64,000 nt of DNA from Papilionanthe hookeriana x Papilionanthe teres (Eukaryota; Streptophyta; Magnoliopsida; Asparagales; Orchidaceae), in assembly GCA_022702705.1 (NCBI GenBank), contig CM040428.1:56648155-56712154 (forward strand), read 5' to 3'. Both the position numbers and the translations under genes were made by a program. The notes under the pieces are model-generated. The model was not told where the DNA came from. It made no database searches and saw only the letters and a program-made list of their open reading frames with translations. Shown here piece after piece: positions 49,901 to 59,812 of the stretch. Position 1 is the stretch's first letter; every line of letters starts with the position of its first letter.

Positions 49901-52900
49901 TTCTACTGATTCCTACGGACATGTTTCTACAGCAAACTCTCCTTTGGAATCTTTCTTGCAGCAGGTTCTTTTCCGAAGCATTTTCTGCAACAGGTCCTCC
50001 ACTAGAATTCTTCCTGCAACAAACCCTCCTTGGAAGCCTTTTCCTGCATCAAGCCCTCCTTCGAAGTATTTTCTTGTATGAGGCCCTCCTTTGGAGCTTT
50101 TCCTATAGCAAGTCCTCCACGGAATTCTTCCTGCAACAGGCTCTCCTTTGGGACATTTCCTTGCATCATATCCTCTTCCAGAACTTTTTCTTATATCAGG
50201 CTCTCCTCCGGAGCTTTTCCTGTAGCTGGTCCACTGGAATTCTTCCTACAAGCCCTCCTTCGGAGCCTTTTCATGCAGCAAGGCCTACCTCCAGGGCTTT
50301 TTCTTTCTTTTTCTACAAGTCATACCCTGCAACGTTTTATGTTTGTTGTCTTCCCTGCAAACTTCCCAGCAGCATTACTTGTAGAAGTCTTCCGCCTACC
50401 TACAGATACTGCAGAAACTGCAATCAAAGACAACCGTAGTCAACTAAGTATTCTTGGGATTGATTGCCAAGTATGGGATGAATACTTCAAATTCTACCTC
50501 AAAAAAAATTTTCCTCGCCCATTATTTGATGTTTTCAAATCAAAATTAAAAATGGTTTTCAACCATGTTTCAACTTGAGGGATAGTGTTAAAAGTTATAT
50601 TAGCAAATAATTCATTTTTGTTAGAAGTTATGAGGATTAATTTTATTTCCTTGGATTGGAATAATTTACTTTCCTATTTTATGTTTTATATTGTTCCCTT
50701 TATCTCTAAATAATTAATATAAATTGATTAATTGGAGTTATAGGTGTTAGATCTTTCATTTCTTGTTATTTCATTTCTATTATTTTTTGTTATTTTAGGA
50801 TCCATGTAAAGGTTATTTATACCCACATTTCATATTAATAATATAAATCCGCATTATTATGAATTTCAATATTAACTACGAATTTCACTGACATATACTT
50901 TTGTGCATGCAATCATATGTTGAATTATAGATAACCTGCAAATCGGTGTAGATACCCTGCAAATCGGTTGATCCAAAGATTAATTTGAAAATTCTTGTTC
51001 TAAGAAGTTAAGCAGTTTACCCAAGCAACAATCCTCAATACAATGGATGTGCAAATTAGGCCCCAACTCAAAACAAAATAGAGGCATTTACATACATACC
51101 ACTTATGGAACGCCTAAATTTTGCTTTTTACACTTAAACCATCCCATTCTTTCATATCACATAAAAAAATACAACCATTTTATCTTTTAAAAAGTGAGAA
51201 ACAACTTTTCATGCATAGGTAAGATGGTTTGCATGTACAAATTGAAGTTTATGTGTTAGATATTTAAATACATAGGAATTGGGCGGTATGTATGTAAATC
51301 TTCCTACAAAATATTTAGTAAAATAATGAAAAGAATGATAAAAAACAGAAAACATATACAAGCTTTAGTTCCAGTGACTAACCAGAATCTATTGCAAGTT
51401 CCAGTTCCGAACTAAATTTCAAATTTGGCTAGACTTGGAGAATAAAAGATGAATTACAATTATTACGGATACATGCACAAAAAAAATAATAATAATAATA
51501 AAAAAAACAGCAGCAGTGATGGGGACATAAGCAAAAAAGGAGGCGCAAGTGTAATTGTCCTTAAGACAGTTCATAAAAGTAAGGCCTCAGTTACAATGGT
51601 ATTGCTCAGCTGAGTGTGCGCTTATTTTGAGGACTTCGAAAGTCCATTTTCATAGTGATGCTTGCTAAGAATACAAATGCTTATTGTTTGTAGTACAAAT
51701 TGAAGCAGAAAATTATTAGTTGCTTTTTTAGTTGGTTTTTCCAATAATGGGAACAGAAAATACAGAAACAGCAAAATCAGTTTTATCTAGAAATGGTTTC
51801 TACAACTTTTTTTCCATTTTATTAATGTTCAGTGAATAAAAGACATTCTTCCTTGCTTAATTTAAACCACAAAAAGGAAAATCTTTTAAATTTCAAAGGA
51901 AACCAGCTCCAATTCTATTTTAGGGTATGCTCCATGGATCCACACCCAAGTAGATTCACATTTAATTAAATGCAAGCCAAGCTCCTTCGTTACCAAGCAC
52001 ATCTTGATGCTAGATTGTTCCAAGCAAAAACTGATATGTTTTATTCCATTTATTAAACTTCTTACTTTAATAATATGCCGCAGTTAAAAAAATTACAACT
52101 TTTCTCCTTTTTACTTCCCATATAGCTATTTGTTACTCTCCAGCCGAAGATACTAAGTTCTGATGCATGTTACATCCTCTACAATCTATTATCCCCAAAA
52201 AGTATATGTAATTTAACTTCCAAAAAAAATTACATCGAGTTCACATAATGCAGTAGTCCAAGCATCATACACTTTAATAAAAGAATCTACATTGTATGGC
52301 ATCAATGCTTCATGAAGCCACTGCAATTTCTCAGTTTTGAAAATATTGCAGTGTCCAGTTTAAGTAATTCTTTAATCAATATGCTAAATGGTTCTAAAGT
52401 TAGCCCAAAACAAAAAAGTACAACATAATGAATGATATTTCAGGTACCGATATGATTTAAATTAAAAAATAGGGAAATTTGCATAAATACCACACAACTC
52501 TTGTGAATTTACATATGTAACACCTAGTCTGAATCTTACATTTTTACCACCAAGATGCTATAACCTATGCATAAAAAGGTGCATTTGATTTTCAAAAAGT
52601 TAGTAAAAGTATTTTTATGGTATGTTATTGCTTTTTTTATGCGATGTTAAAATTTTAAGTGTTTTAAATGTAAATATTAAAATTCAGGTGTTAAATATGT
52701 AAAAAATAAGAATTGTGCTGTATGTATATAAATGCCCCAAAAAATAAATATCCAATGAAACTCCGTCGTTTTCATATCAAAGATGAACAGTAAATTGACA
52801 AGAAGACAATGAAATGATACCCAAAGTATAAGTCGTATATTCGCCTCCAAAGGTGCCATCGCCTGCAAACTACACCAATTTCCTGCATACAAAATGATGT

Positions 52901-55900
52901 ATAAATAATTGAGACCTTTACATCCATACCACCTAATTCCTATGTATTTACATATCTAACATCTAAACTTTAATTTTCACTTTTATAGCACCCAAATCTT
53001 CAAATCACATCAAAAATACCATCATTTTAACTTTTTTAAAAGAGAAATGCACCTTTTCATGCATGGGTAAAGTGGGCATGTATGTAAAAATTGAAGTTTA
53101 GATGTTAAATACGTAAATACATAGGAGTCGAGTAGCATGTATGTAGATATTCCCAAGTAATAAGGATAAAATCCAATAGAACCTGCCTGCAAACATATCC
53201 AATTTACAAAACTCACACAAACAGCGAGAAAAATAAATCCACAAATTTGAATACCTTTCCATTAACCTCTGCATAGATTGTGCTGGTTATCCACCAAAAT
53301 GGCCTGCGAACCTACATCTAAAAATAATATAGCATAACGATGGAAAAACCTATATTGAAATTCATAAAGTAGCCTTTAAAAATTTTATAAGTTATCTATC
53401 ATCAGGGAGTAGACTTTGTTACCCTAAATATTTCATTGCCCATAGCATCCGTTATGCGAGCAATAAATGGCCGTCTTGAACGAAGTAGCTGTAAGATTTT
53501 AATACACATAAAACTTACTTGAGAAGTAACCCAAACAGAAAGAAATTGGGGTATTCGGGCATTTGCATGCATACCACCCAGCTCCCATTTATCTACATAT
53601 CTAACACCTAAACATTACTTTTTACATTTATACCACCCAAATCATTCAAATCACAACAAAATTACCACCATTTTAACTTTTAAAAAAATTAAAATGCACC
53701 TTTTTCATGCAAAGTTAACATGATATGTATGTAAAAATTTAAGTTTAGGTGTTAGATATGTAAATACACGGAAATTAAGTGGAATGTATGTAAATCCTCC
53801 AAATAAATTTAAGCACAGGATAGAAATCAAAAATACTAAGCTCCATACCATAATTAGAAACAATTTCAACACTACAAATATAGATTCAATTGAGAAAAAA
53901 AAAACACAGAAAAGCCATTAAAGAAACCACACCAGTATGATCAGTGAAACCTCATGTGTTAAACATCACCATGTGCACAGATCAATACACATCAATATCT
54001 AAAATGGATCCTCATGGTGCCACATTTTGAATAAAAAGGAAATTCCAATAAAAATTCCTTCCAGTCGCTCTGCATTTTCATCAAGGACCATGCCTAATAG
54101 AAATACAGAAAGGTCTTAAATGCAATTTGAAATGTCAGACAATTACCAAGGGACTTTTGTTTTGTTTTTTTTTTTTTTTAAGCTTGTTTAAAGTATTTTT
54201 TGAATCTTTTTATTTTCTATCTTTTAAAATAAATCAGCTTAATTTAAAACAACCATTGCAACCAAACATGTATTATTTCAAATCAAAACATAAATAAAAC
54301 AAAAAAATGAAAAACATAAAACAAAAGTGATTCCAATTGGCCCCTAAGGAGCTTCTATAGAATAGAAACGACAATCACTTTGAAAACTAAGATGTACATA
54401 ATTTCGCAGTAACAAACTACCTTAGTGCACATACTTTACTGAAATATTCTATATAATGCTTCAATAAAAGGTAATTTCTGATAAACTCCAACAAATAGAT
54501 TTAAAATCGCAGATCCTGAGGAAAGTTAAGTATAATGCTACTGAATGTGAATAATTAAGTGAAAGGGAGCAGCCTACCTGCCTCATGAGTACATTGCTTT
54601 GTTCACGAATAAAACCTACAGGCTGAAATGAAAAACAGAAATTAATAATCCAAATACCCAAGAGTACGAAAAGGAAAATAAATCTTTAACTGAAAGATAA
54701 TAAAAGGCCAAAAGAGAAAGTTTAATAGGAAGGAAGAACTCCACACCAACTGAGGATAGCAAGGATCCATCATTGCATACCTATTTTCCTGTGATTTAAC
54801 AAAGAAATATCCAACAATGAGCATATTAACCAAAAATAAAATCGTATCAGTTTTAGAACATTAAATAAGTCGAAGAATAAGGAAAGAAGACATAAATCTC
54901 AAGTACTACACTTATCATAGTTTATGTATCCATTATTGGAACCATTTATCTTGCATCATGAAGTGACTAAACCATTGAAATTTCAAAGCTGAATAGATTC
55001 AATGGACCGAGTCTTTAAACCAAACAAAGCTAAACAACAGCATAAAGCAAAAGAACTATTAAAATTATACTTGTTTTGTGCCACACAGAAAGGTGTATAG
55101 GTTGATTCTTATGTCAAATTTTTTGAGAAATGACTCAGAAATGGATCATTCATATCATAGTTTTCAACTCCGATCTTAAGTAAGTCTTAGATAATTGATG
55201 CTCCAGAGCAGATTTGTAACATGCTTTATATATCTGAATGTTCCTATTGTCAGGAGAAATTACATTATGCATTGTTAGCCTTGTCCCACCTACAAGTGAT
55301 CTGCTTTATGGCTGACATAAAACCAGATCTTAAACACATTATGCCAATATTGATAATAGCAATACTATACAATCTTCCTACTTATATGATATCTCATTAA
55401 TAAATTGCTTAAAAAATAAATAAATAAATCTTACTTTAACAAAACGAATACCATTTCAGAAAATGTAACTTAAGCTAGATATCATCATCATCATCACTAC
55501 TCTTAGGCCTAATATAACTTCTCAAATACAATCAGTAGACTCAGGGCATGCTTGGGATCACCTTTTTTTTTTTTAATGTGTTGTTTAGTTTAGTTTTTCT
55601 AAATAGGACGCAATGGAGAAAAAGGATTCATGTAGCCGACCGCTCGTAGTGGGATTAAGGCTTCGTTGTTGTCGTTGTTGTTGTTTAATTTAGTTTTTGC
55701 ATGTTTTCGTTTTTTATTTAAAAAAAAATTTAGCCTGTTTTTAAAACACTCAAAACAACTAAATTGATTCGAGTGTTTTTAAAAACAACTAAACATATTA
55801 TATCATCTCAAACATGTTTTATTTTAAATCAAAATGTAAACAAAATAAAAGAAAAATAAAAAATCAAAATTGATACAAAATGACCCTATCACGCCAAGAG

Positions 55901-58900
55901 ATGTAACTGTCCATAGTTCTAATTTCCAATTTTTGACATAAGAAGGCAATGAGATTAGTTTAAAGCTTTCATCTTGTTCCCCTACACTATGTCGAAACAT
56001 AAGCATCTCTCTCATGACTTCATCACCCATTATGAAAGCATTCCTATCAAAACATTTACGTACACTTTAGGTATAACAATCTCCGGTACTGTAATATAAT
56101 AGTCTAATAATATGCTGTCAATTAGCATGTCATTGGCAAAAAAACTCTAATGTTATCGCTCAAAATAAATTAATTTTTTGTTCTTTTTGTAAATAGAAGT
56201 CAAGTTATTTGCTAATAATAAGCCTTTATCTAATGTAATTTAAAATTTTGCATAGATAGCATTCAAGTAAATAATTCATGTTGAATTTGTGACTACAACA
56301 GCTTGATATTATTGATAGAAGGAGGGGTGTGTTTATACCCAATTACAATAGATACAATAGAAGAAAGAAATAAAAATAGAATAAAATAAGTACGAAGGAA
56401 ATAAAACAAAATAAAATAAATAGGAAAGAAATAATGAGGGAATAAAAGCTAATAAGAAGTAATAATTGCTAGAAATTGCCGTTATAAATCTAATACTCCC
56501 CCTCAAGTTAAAGCATAGATGTTAGTCGTATTCAAGTTGGATTTGAAGTCATTGAACAAAGGACGAGAAGAAATATCGGTGAAAATGTCCGCTAGCTGAC
56601 CACTGGAGGGCACAAAAGGAATACAAATTTTCCCGAATTCAATCTTTTCTTTAATGAAATATTTGTCAATCTCCACGTGTTTGGTGCGATCATGCTTGAC
56701 TGGACTGTGAAAAATGTTAATTGAGACCTTATTATCACAGAATAGCTGCAGCGAGACGGAGGTTGGCATACGGAGTTCGCGGAGTATGATGTGTAACCAG
56801 AGAGCTTCACATATTCCTAAGGACATGGGCCGAAATTCAACTTCAACACTGCTCCGGGCAACCACAGACTATTTTTTGTTCTTCCACGTGACATGACTGC
56901 CCCATACAAATGATAAATACCCTAAGGTGGAATCATGAACCGGTTCGACCCAATCAGCATTTGTATAAACAACAATAGACCGAGAGATGTGATGAGACAA
57001 AAACAAACCTAAGCCCAGTGTACCTTTCAAATAATGGAGAATCCATATGGTGCTCGTAGGGGTCATAAATGAATTAACTTATTATACCAATTGTGTGGCA
57101 TGTGTTAGGGCGAGTATGGGAGAGGTAGATGAGTTTTCCTACAAGATGTTGGATATAAGTGTTGTTGACAGGCAAGGTATTGGGAATGTCAGATAATTTT
57201 TCATTAAGATTCATAGGAACAAGTTTGCACACAAGAAGATTATTCTCTGTCAAGAGGTCAATCACATATTTGTGCTGAGACGGGCAAATGCCCGACATAA
57301 CTGAGTCACTTTCATACCTAAGAAGTACCGGAAAGATCCAAAGTCCTTCATTCCAAATGACATAATAAGAATATCATTCAGGAACTCCAATAATGAGAGA
57401 TCGTTACATGTAATAACAAAATCGTCAACATAGAAAATAAGAATAGCTACCCGGCCATTGGAGGAATGTAGAAAGAAGAGAGTGTGATCCGATTGAGCCT
57501 GAGTAAAACCATGGCCAACGACTACCTTGTGAACTTAAAAAAGCAGGCCCTTTAGGACTACTTTAGCTCATCAAATGACTTTGTAGCTTGCATAATTGCC
57601 CTCTAAAAATAATAAAGTCAAAGTCAAGAGGGAGTTTCATGTACACTCTTCTATAATCCTCCATTTAATAATGCATTATTGACATCTAGCTAGAATAAAG
57701 GCCAATCCAGATTCACCGCAAGTGACAACAGGACCCGAATACTATTTAAATTAGCCACTGGAGCAAATGTCTCCTCATAATCAACTACGTAGCTATGTGA
57801 ACACTTTAGCGACCAATCGTGCCTTATTGCGTTCAAAGAATCATCAGAGTTGAATTTGGTGCTGAAAATTCATTGACACCCTACAGCTTTTTACCCCGAG
57901 GAAGATCTACGACGTCCCACGTATGGTTTTGTTGAAGGGCATTCATCTCCTCCATTACTGTCATTTTCCAAGCTGAATTGACAAGAGCAACTTCAATAAT
58001 AGCAAGGATCTGATGTTATGTTAGATAGTAGCAAATATTTTATAGGTCGGCGATAGACTGTGAAAACAGACATATTTTGCCATAGAATAAAGGGAGCATG
58101 GAATTTGATAATTAAAATTTAAACCAAATAGAGCTATCCAATGGTACTTAATTAAGACTCGCGCGTGTTAACCAGGAGAACCTATTACTTCAAAAAAAAA
58201 AGGCAAATAAGCAATATGCATTATTTGAATATATTAGCACTACGCCAGAAATAATTTGATGGCAACCAGAAAGGCGGATAAAAGTAGTTCATACATATCC
58301 CTGTAAAAATATATGGTTATGTAATGCACACAAATTTTAATACATGGAAATCCATCTATATACTAAAGCACAATTTAAAAGCAATACCTGTTCAAAAGAA
58401 AACATAATATTTGCCCATTCTATATCCCTTGTGATAAGTAAATTTGATCTTGCAAGAAGAGGTGCCAGTTTGACCTAAGGCACAAACGACACAACAAATT
58501 AGTTAAATTATAACAAGATAATCAAACTATTTTCTTATTTCAATGTATTTCAGAGTGAAAAAGGAATGCTTTTTTAACTCAAATTATGATATGATTGAAT
58601 GAGAAAAATAGAAAAAGCAGGCTTATCATCTCACTCCCCACTCCCTCCTATAAACAAAACAAAACGCCAATGTATTACACATTATTGACTAATTTATGAT
58701 CTATCTCTTTAAAGCGTAAAAAGGAGTAATCTTGAAGAAAATGTAAATTCATTAAACCAAAGCCAATGCTAATCTTTATCACCGCTAATTTATAATCTGA
58801 CAAAATGCAAGACATGAATCTCTAGTCAAGAATTCCTCCATTATTTAACAGCCATTATCATACTACAACGTATCAATGATCAATCACTGCTATTTTGGTC

Positions 58901-59812
58901 CTTCTAATGCCGCCTTCTTTATGTGCATCTTCTCAACATTGCTGTAAATAAATATACTATTGCTTATCTAACACTTCTAGGACAAAAAAAAAACATCAGG
59001 ACGAATATTCATTGATCCACTCCTCAAGCTTCCTAACCTTTCAAGTTAAAAATCCCTTCTGATTGAAAATCTGAAGCTTTGAGTACTGACAAAAATAGAC
59101 TTCATGAATCAATGTGACAGTAATCCATCAGCACACGCATTCAGAAAAGCATGAAGTAAAATAAATGTACAGGTCGTGTAAGTAAGAGATATAATAAAAC
59201 AAAAAAATTCATGTTTGCCTCTTCAGGGGTTTGTGGATATAAAAATCCCTCCTCATATTGAGTAATTGGTGGTTGCACGGATGCTTCATTTGTTTGCCAT
59301 ACTTGTTCAGCTGGAACTGTTCTGGTGAAAAAAGATTGCAGGAAAGGAAATTTGATATCAGTATCCAGCAAAGCCTCCTTGAACTCCACACTTTGTGCAT
59401 ATCTCCTTTTCCTTTTTCTCATTATATCTTTCCTTCTCTTTTCTTCAGCCCAGCGCTTTGCCAACCACTCTCTGCTCACGGAATGCACCTGTCGAATAGA
59501 GTTTCCAAACCTATGGCTTATAGTTGAGAGTTTCTTGAGCTGATTACGATGGATGTTAGAGTCATGCTGCCACTTCAACATTCTCAAACCAGAATTTGAG
59601 CGGGGAAGCAGGCCTGTACCATCAATTCCTAAGACTGGATGCTCAGCAAATGCAGCATACCCAAATCTAAGCATCTCATCATTATCTCCTCCATTCATCG
59701 TTATTTGAATGCAACGCCAATTATTTAAGCATCTGTCTGTACCTCGCTGCCAGAAGGAACCAACTCCAGCAATCACATTGGAAAATAAGCTAGGATTCTT
59801 TAGCCACCTCAT
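30467..59812 (-). CDS. Scramblase-family protein (Aim25-like), eleven coding exons, 430 aa
   Basis: Member of the scramblase/LURP-one-related superfamily, close to Arabidopsis At2g04940 and yeast Aim25, probably mitochondrial; lipid-scrambling activity is not shown for plants. Exons in order: 59219-59812, 58388-58474, 54747-54788, 54578-54622, 53423-53488, 53255-53311, 52821-52882, 33157-33277, 32177-32254, 31978-32087, 30467-30497; total 1,293 nt, frame closed. The N-terminus MRWLKNPSLFSNVI may be a targeting peptide. The scramblase domain spans about residues 199-420: LLARSNLLITRDIEW, GFIREQSNVLMRQ, FRVRRPFWWITSTIYAEV, RRWHLWRRIYDLY, FAVVENPGFWNWTFTLKD and IDRDWRGFG; then LSERTVAVALAISLDNDFF, a probable membrane segment; end GWGLPVIVAGE. 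Intron 1 has a GC donor (GAG|GCAAAC). Intron 7 is 19,543 bp. Fragments in several frames belong to this one gene. Confidence 0.93.
30637..30836. mobile_element. Palindromic MITE family A, intron 10
   Basis: It opens catttacatacatactgccc and ends with gttagatatgtaaatacat plus aattgagtgtaaatcttcc, in the usual order and orientation. It lies just inside the last scramblase intron. Confidence 0.7.
31094..31325. mobile_element. Palindromic MITE family A, intron 10, second copy
   Basis: Its left arm has cacccaattcctatatattt and its right arm gtaaatgcataggaatt. The centre keeps ttcatgcataggtaaggtgg. Confidence 0.7.
31549..31795. mobile_element. Palindromic MITE family A, intron 10, third copy
   Basis: It runs from gggaaatttacacatgtacc to gggtggtatgtatttaatgc. 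The centre resembles the copies at 8609 and 9306 more than the one at 31094, suggesting a subfamily. Confidence 0.7.
31924..31959. repeat. (GA)n microsatellite next to scramblase exon 10
   Basis: About 18 GA units lie 19-54 bp past the exon 10 donor. In the transcript they form a (CU)n tract. Confidence 0.9.
32865..33070. mobile_element. MITE family B, copy in scramblase intron 8
   Basis: Left end aaaatgttaaaatagtaccc and right end ggggattattttgacatttt are inverted repeats. The interior matches 10320-10540 (tttagtccc, ttttaatgga, agggactaa). It lies about 90 bp from exon 8. Confidence 0.6.
33533..34880. repeat. Tandem triplication (~450-bp unit) carrying MITE copies
   Basis: Three adjacent copies start near 33533, 33970 and 34427, each with tctcaagga, acttccgcaaatagcagac, cagccagaagt and tcaaagtagtatttacag. 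Each unit contains one family A MITE (33743-33956, 34183-34396, 34635-34789). A 17-base poly-C run at 34790-34806 interrupts the third copy; after it, a ~70-bp piece (aacaaaagatttacatacat...) is repeated exactly from 34629. The array begins 256 bp upstream of scramblase exon 8. Confidence 0.85.
34881..35689. other. AT-rich intronic DNA, nothing recognised
   Basis: This lies in scramblase intron 7 between the tandem array and the GC-rich LTR-like block. It contains no coding or repeat signature that I could identify. Confidence 0.5.
37288..37492. repeat. Four ~52-bp tandem repeats
   Basis: Degenerate units begin ggcatgctttattgttttaa and continue acttgatgcatttcatatgg before aggcttt. The last unit is shortened. 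It lies inside the LTR-like region. Confidence 0.8.
38291..38430. repeat. ~63-bp tandem repeats
   Basis: Two and a half units of gccttgcagctgcccctttg ... tctttacaggggctcggttt lie inside the LTR-like region. Confidence 0.8.
40230..41260 (-). repeat. Dispersed repeat R1, inverted copy
   Basis: Read on the - strand this resembles 61840-62830: gacatccgtt, tctatcccaaagaatagaca, acgacctcggaattct, gaagatttatgtcgta and aactacctcgaagtcctat occur in the same order. No coding region was recognised. It may be the LTR or leader of a large retrotransposon that I cannot classify. Confidence 0.65.
41261..42603. other. AT-rich intronic DNA, nothing recognised
   Basis: This lies between the inverted R1 repeat and the Copia element at 42604. 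It holds no recognisable coding or repeat signal. Confidence 0.5.
42604..47201 (+). mobile_element. Degraded full-length Ty1/Copia element, antisense in scramblase intron 7
   Basis: The LTRs, ~265 bp, are 42604-42868 and 46927-47201; both contain aggtggcc, tatgagcccca, agtcttaattat and cccatataataaag. The primer-binding site tggtatcaaagcc follows at 42870. Gag 43869-44180 has LGLNKNLDEVRVRIMGM and the zinc knuckle CENCKKLDHIKDKC. Integrase remnants lie near 44900-45250 and reverse transcriptase near 45690-46220 (LVIEVAKYKNGIMIF, KYILYLLKETRMLGCKPMEL). RNase H near 46740 has RTKHIEIDRYF. Stops and frameshifts are spread throughout, so it is inactive. Confidence 0.88.
48286..48846. mobile_element. 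hAT-type non-autonomous element with perfect 8-bp target duplication
   Basis: Ends TAGGGCTGGCAA and TTTACAGCCCTA are inverted. Flanks TTCTGAAG at 48278-48285 and 48847-48854 are identical. The arms are built of cgaacacgagc/gctcgtgttcg motifs in opposite orientation. A tRNA-like segment inside (about 48570-48640) has gtggtagcgtgg and a perfect pol III B box ggttcgaatcc. No transposase. Confidence 0.88.
49221..49903 (+). pseudogene. ABCG (PDR-type) transporter fragment captured by an LTR element
   Basis: Pieces of a full-size ABCG/pleiotropic-drug-resistance exporter. First comes the Walker B/D-loop end of a nucleotide-binding domain: SLIVDEPTTCLDARATTIVM, then VNTGRIVVCTIHQPSIDI with the H-loop HQPS. 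After a one-base loss the frame resumes as ESLDELLLLKRGAKQ; then the linker WMLETSFVATKAKLKIDFAK; then the first membrane segments MAFITALVLGSIYWNIG and GTMFFVVEFMRF, ending STVQP. The pieces follow the order of PDR transporters with no intron between them, suggesting capture of spliced RNA (inference). Stops and frameshifts make it non-functional. Confidence 0.85.
49920..50310 (+). repeat. About twelve degenerate 33-bp repeats after the ABC fragment
   Basis: Units resemble ttcctgcaacaggctctcct + ttggagccttttc and keep an open frame reading FLQQALLWSLF-like peptides. They follow directly on the transporter homology, inside the LTR element. Confidence 0.75.
51083..51304. mobile_element. Palindromic MITE family A, intron 7
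   Basis: Ends catttacatacataccac and gggcggtatgtatgtaaatc are inverted repeats, and the centre keeps ttcatgcataggtaagatgg. It is one of the best-preserved copies. Confidence 0.8.
51305..52468. other. AT-rich intronic DNA with a short (AAT)n tract
   Basis: (AAT)n lies at about 51487-51500. No gene or larger repeat was recognised in this part of scramblase intron 7. Confidence 0.5.
52469..52738. mobile_element. Palindromic MITE family A, 80 bp from scramblase exon 7
   Basis: It runs from gggaaatttgcataaatacc to gtatgtatataaatgcccc. It begins within the first 100 bp of intron 7 as transcribed. Confidence 0.75.
52911..53154. mobile_element. Palindromic MITE family A, intron 6
   Basis: It occupies most of the 372-bp intron between exons 7 and 6. 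Ends: cctttacatccataccacc and gtagcatgtatgtagatatt. Confidence 0.8.
53559..53803. mobile_element. Palindromic MITE family A, intron 4
   Basis: Ends: gggcatttgcatgcatacc and ggaatgtatgtaaatcctcc. It lies 70 bp from exon 5. Confidence 0.8.
55616..55687 (+). mobile_element. RTE-type LINE 3' terminus
   Basis: The string catgtagccgaccgctcgta then gtgggattaaggcttcgttg with a (TTG)n tail is the characteristic 3' end of plant RTE LINEs. Only the last ~70 bp are present. It belongs to the same family as 17895-18420. Confidence 0.75.
56310..58000 (-). mobile_element. Ty1/Copia pol fragment with 3' LTR, scramblase intron 2
   Basis: On the - strand, from 58000 downward, it reads degraded Copia reverse transcriptase, then SQHKYVIDLLTENNLLVCK, LVGKLIYLSHTRPNT, DSTLGYLSFVWGSHVTWKNK, VARSSVEVEFRPMSLGICEA, LFCDNKVSINI and KHDRTKHVEIDKYFIKEK (RNase H). 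A purine tract aacttgagggggagta (about 56494-56509) marks the start of a 3' LTR to about 56310. No 5' LTR or gag was found. RNase H is open over 120 codons (56503-56865). Confidence 0.87.
59218..59219 (-). other. GC donor of scramblase intron 1
   Basis: Exon 1 ends ...CCT GAA GAG at 59219 and the intron opens GCAAAC. The next exon opens GTC AAA CTG GCA CCT after CCTTAG. Joined this way the protein reads EEVKLAPLLAR, aligning residue for residue with EEAKVAPLLAR in the family. No GT site nearby keeps that register. Confidence 0.75.

Larger units (their letters stand above)
47383..50871 (+). mobile_element. Non-autonomous LTR retrotransposon with captured host sequence
   Basis: The LTRs are about 47383-47655 and 50586-50871; they share ttagaagttatgaggatta, gttggattggag / cttggattggaa, atccatgtaaaggtt and attatgaatttcaata-type blocks. 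A primer-binding site tggtatcag starts at 47656, and a polypurine tract acttgagggatag precedes the right LTR. None of the ~2.9-kb interior resembles gag or pol. In order it holds proline/serine-rich repeats (47690-48285), a nested hAT (48286-48846), more of the same (48855-49220), an ABC-transporter fragment (49221-49903), 33-bp repeats (49920-50310) and a tail. Mobilisation would need enzymes from another element. It lies beside the Copia at 42604-47201 inside scramblase intron 7. Confidence 0.82.

Noticed and set aside
59141..59218. Extension of scramblase exon 1 through NMNFF to a stop at 59141
   Set aside because: It ignores the family alignment, which continues at 58474 with VKLAPLLAR. 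The extension is intron read-through.
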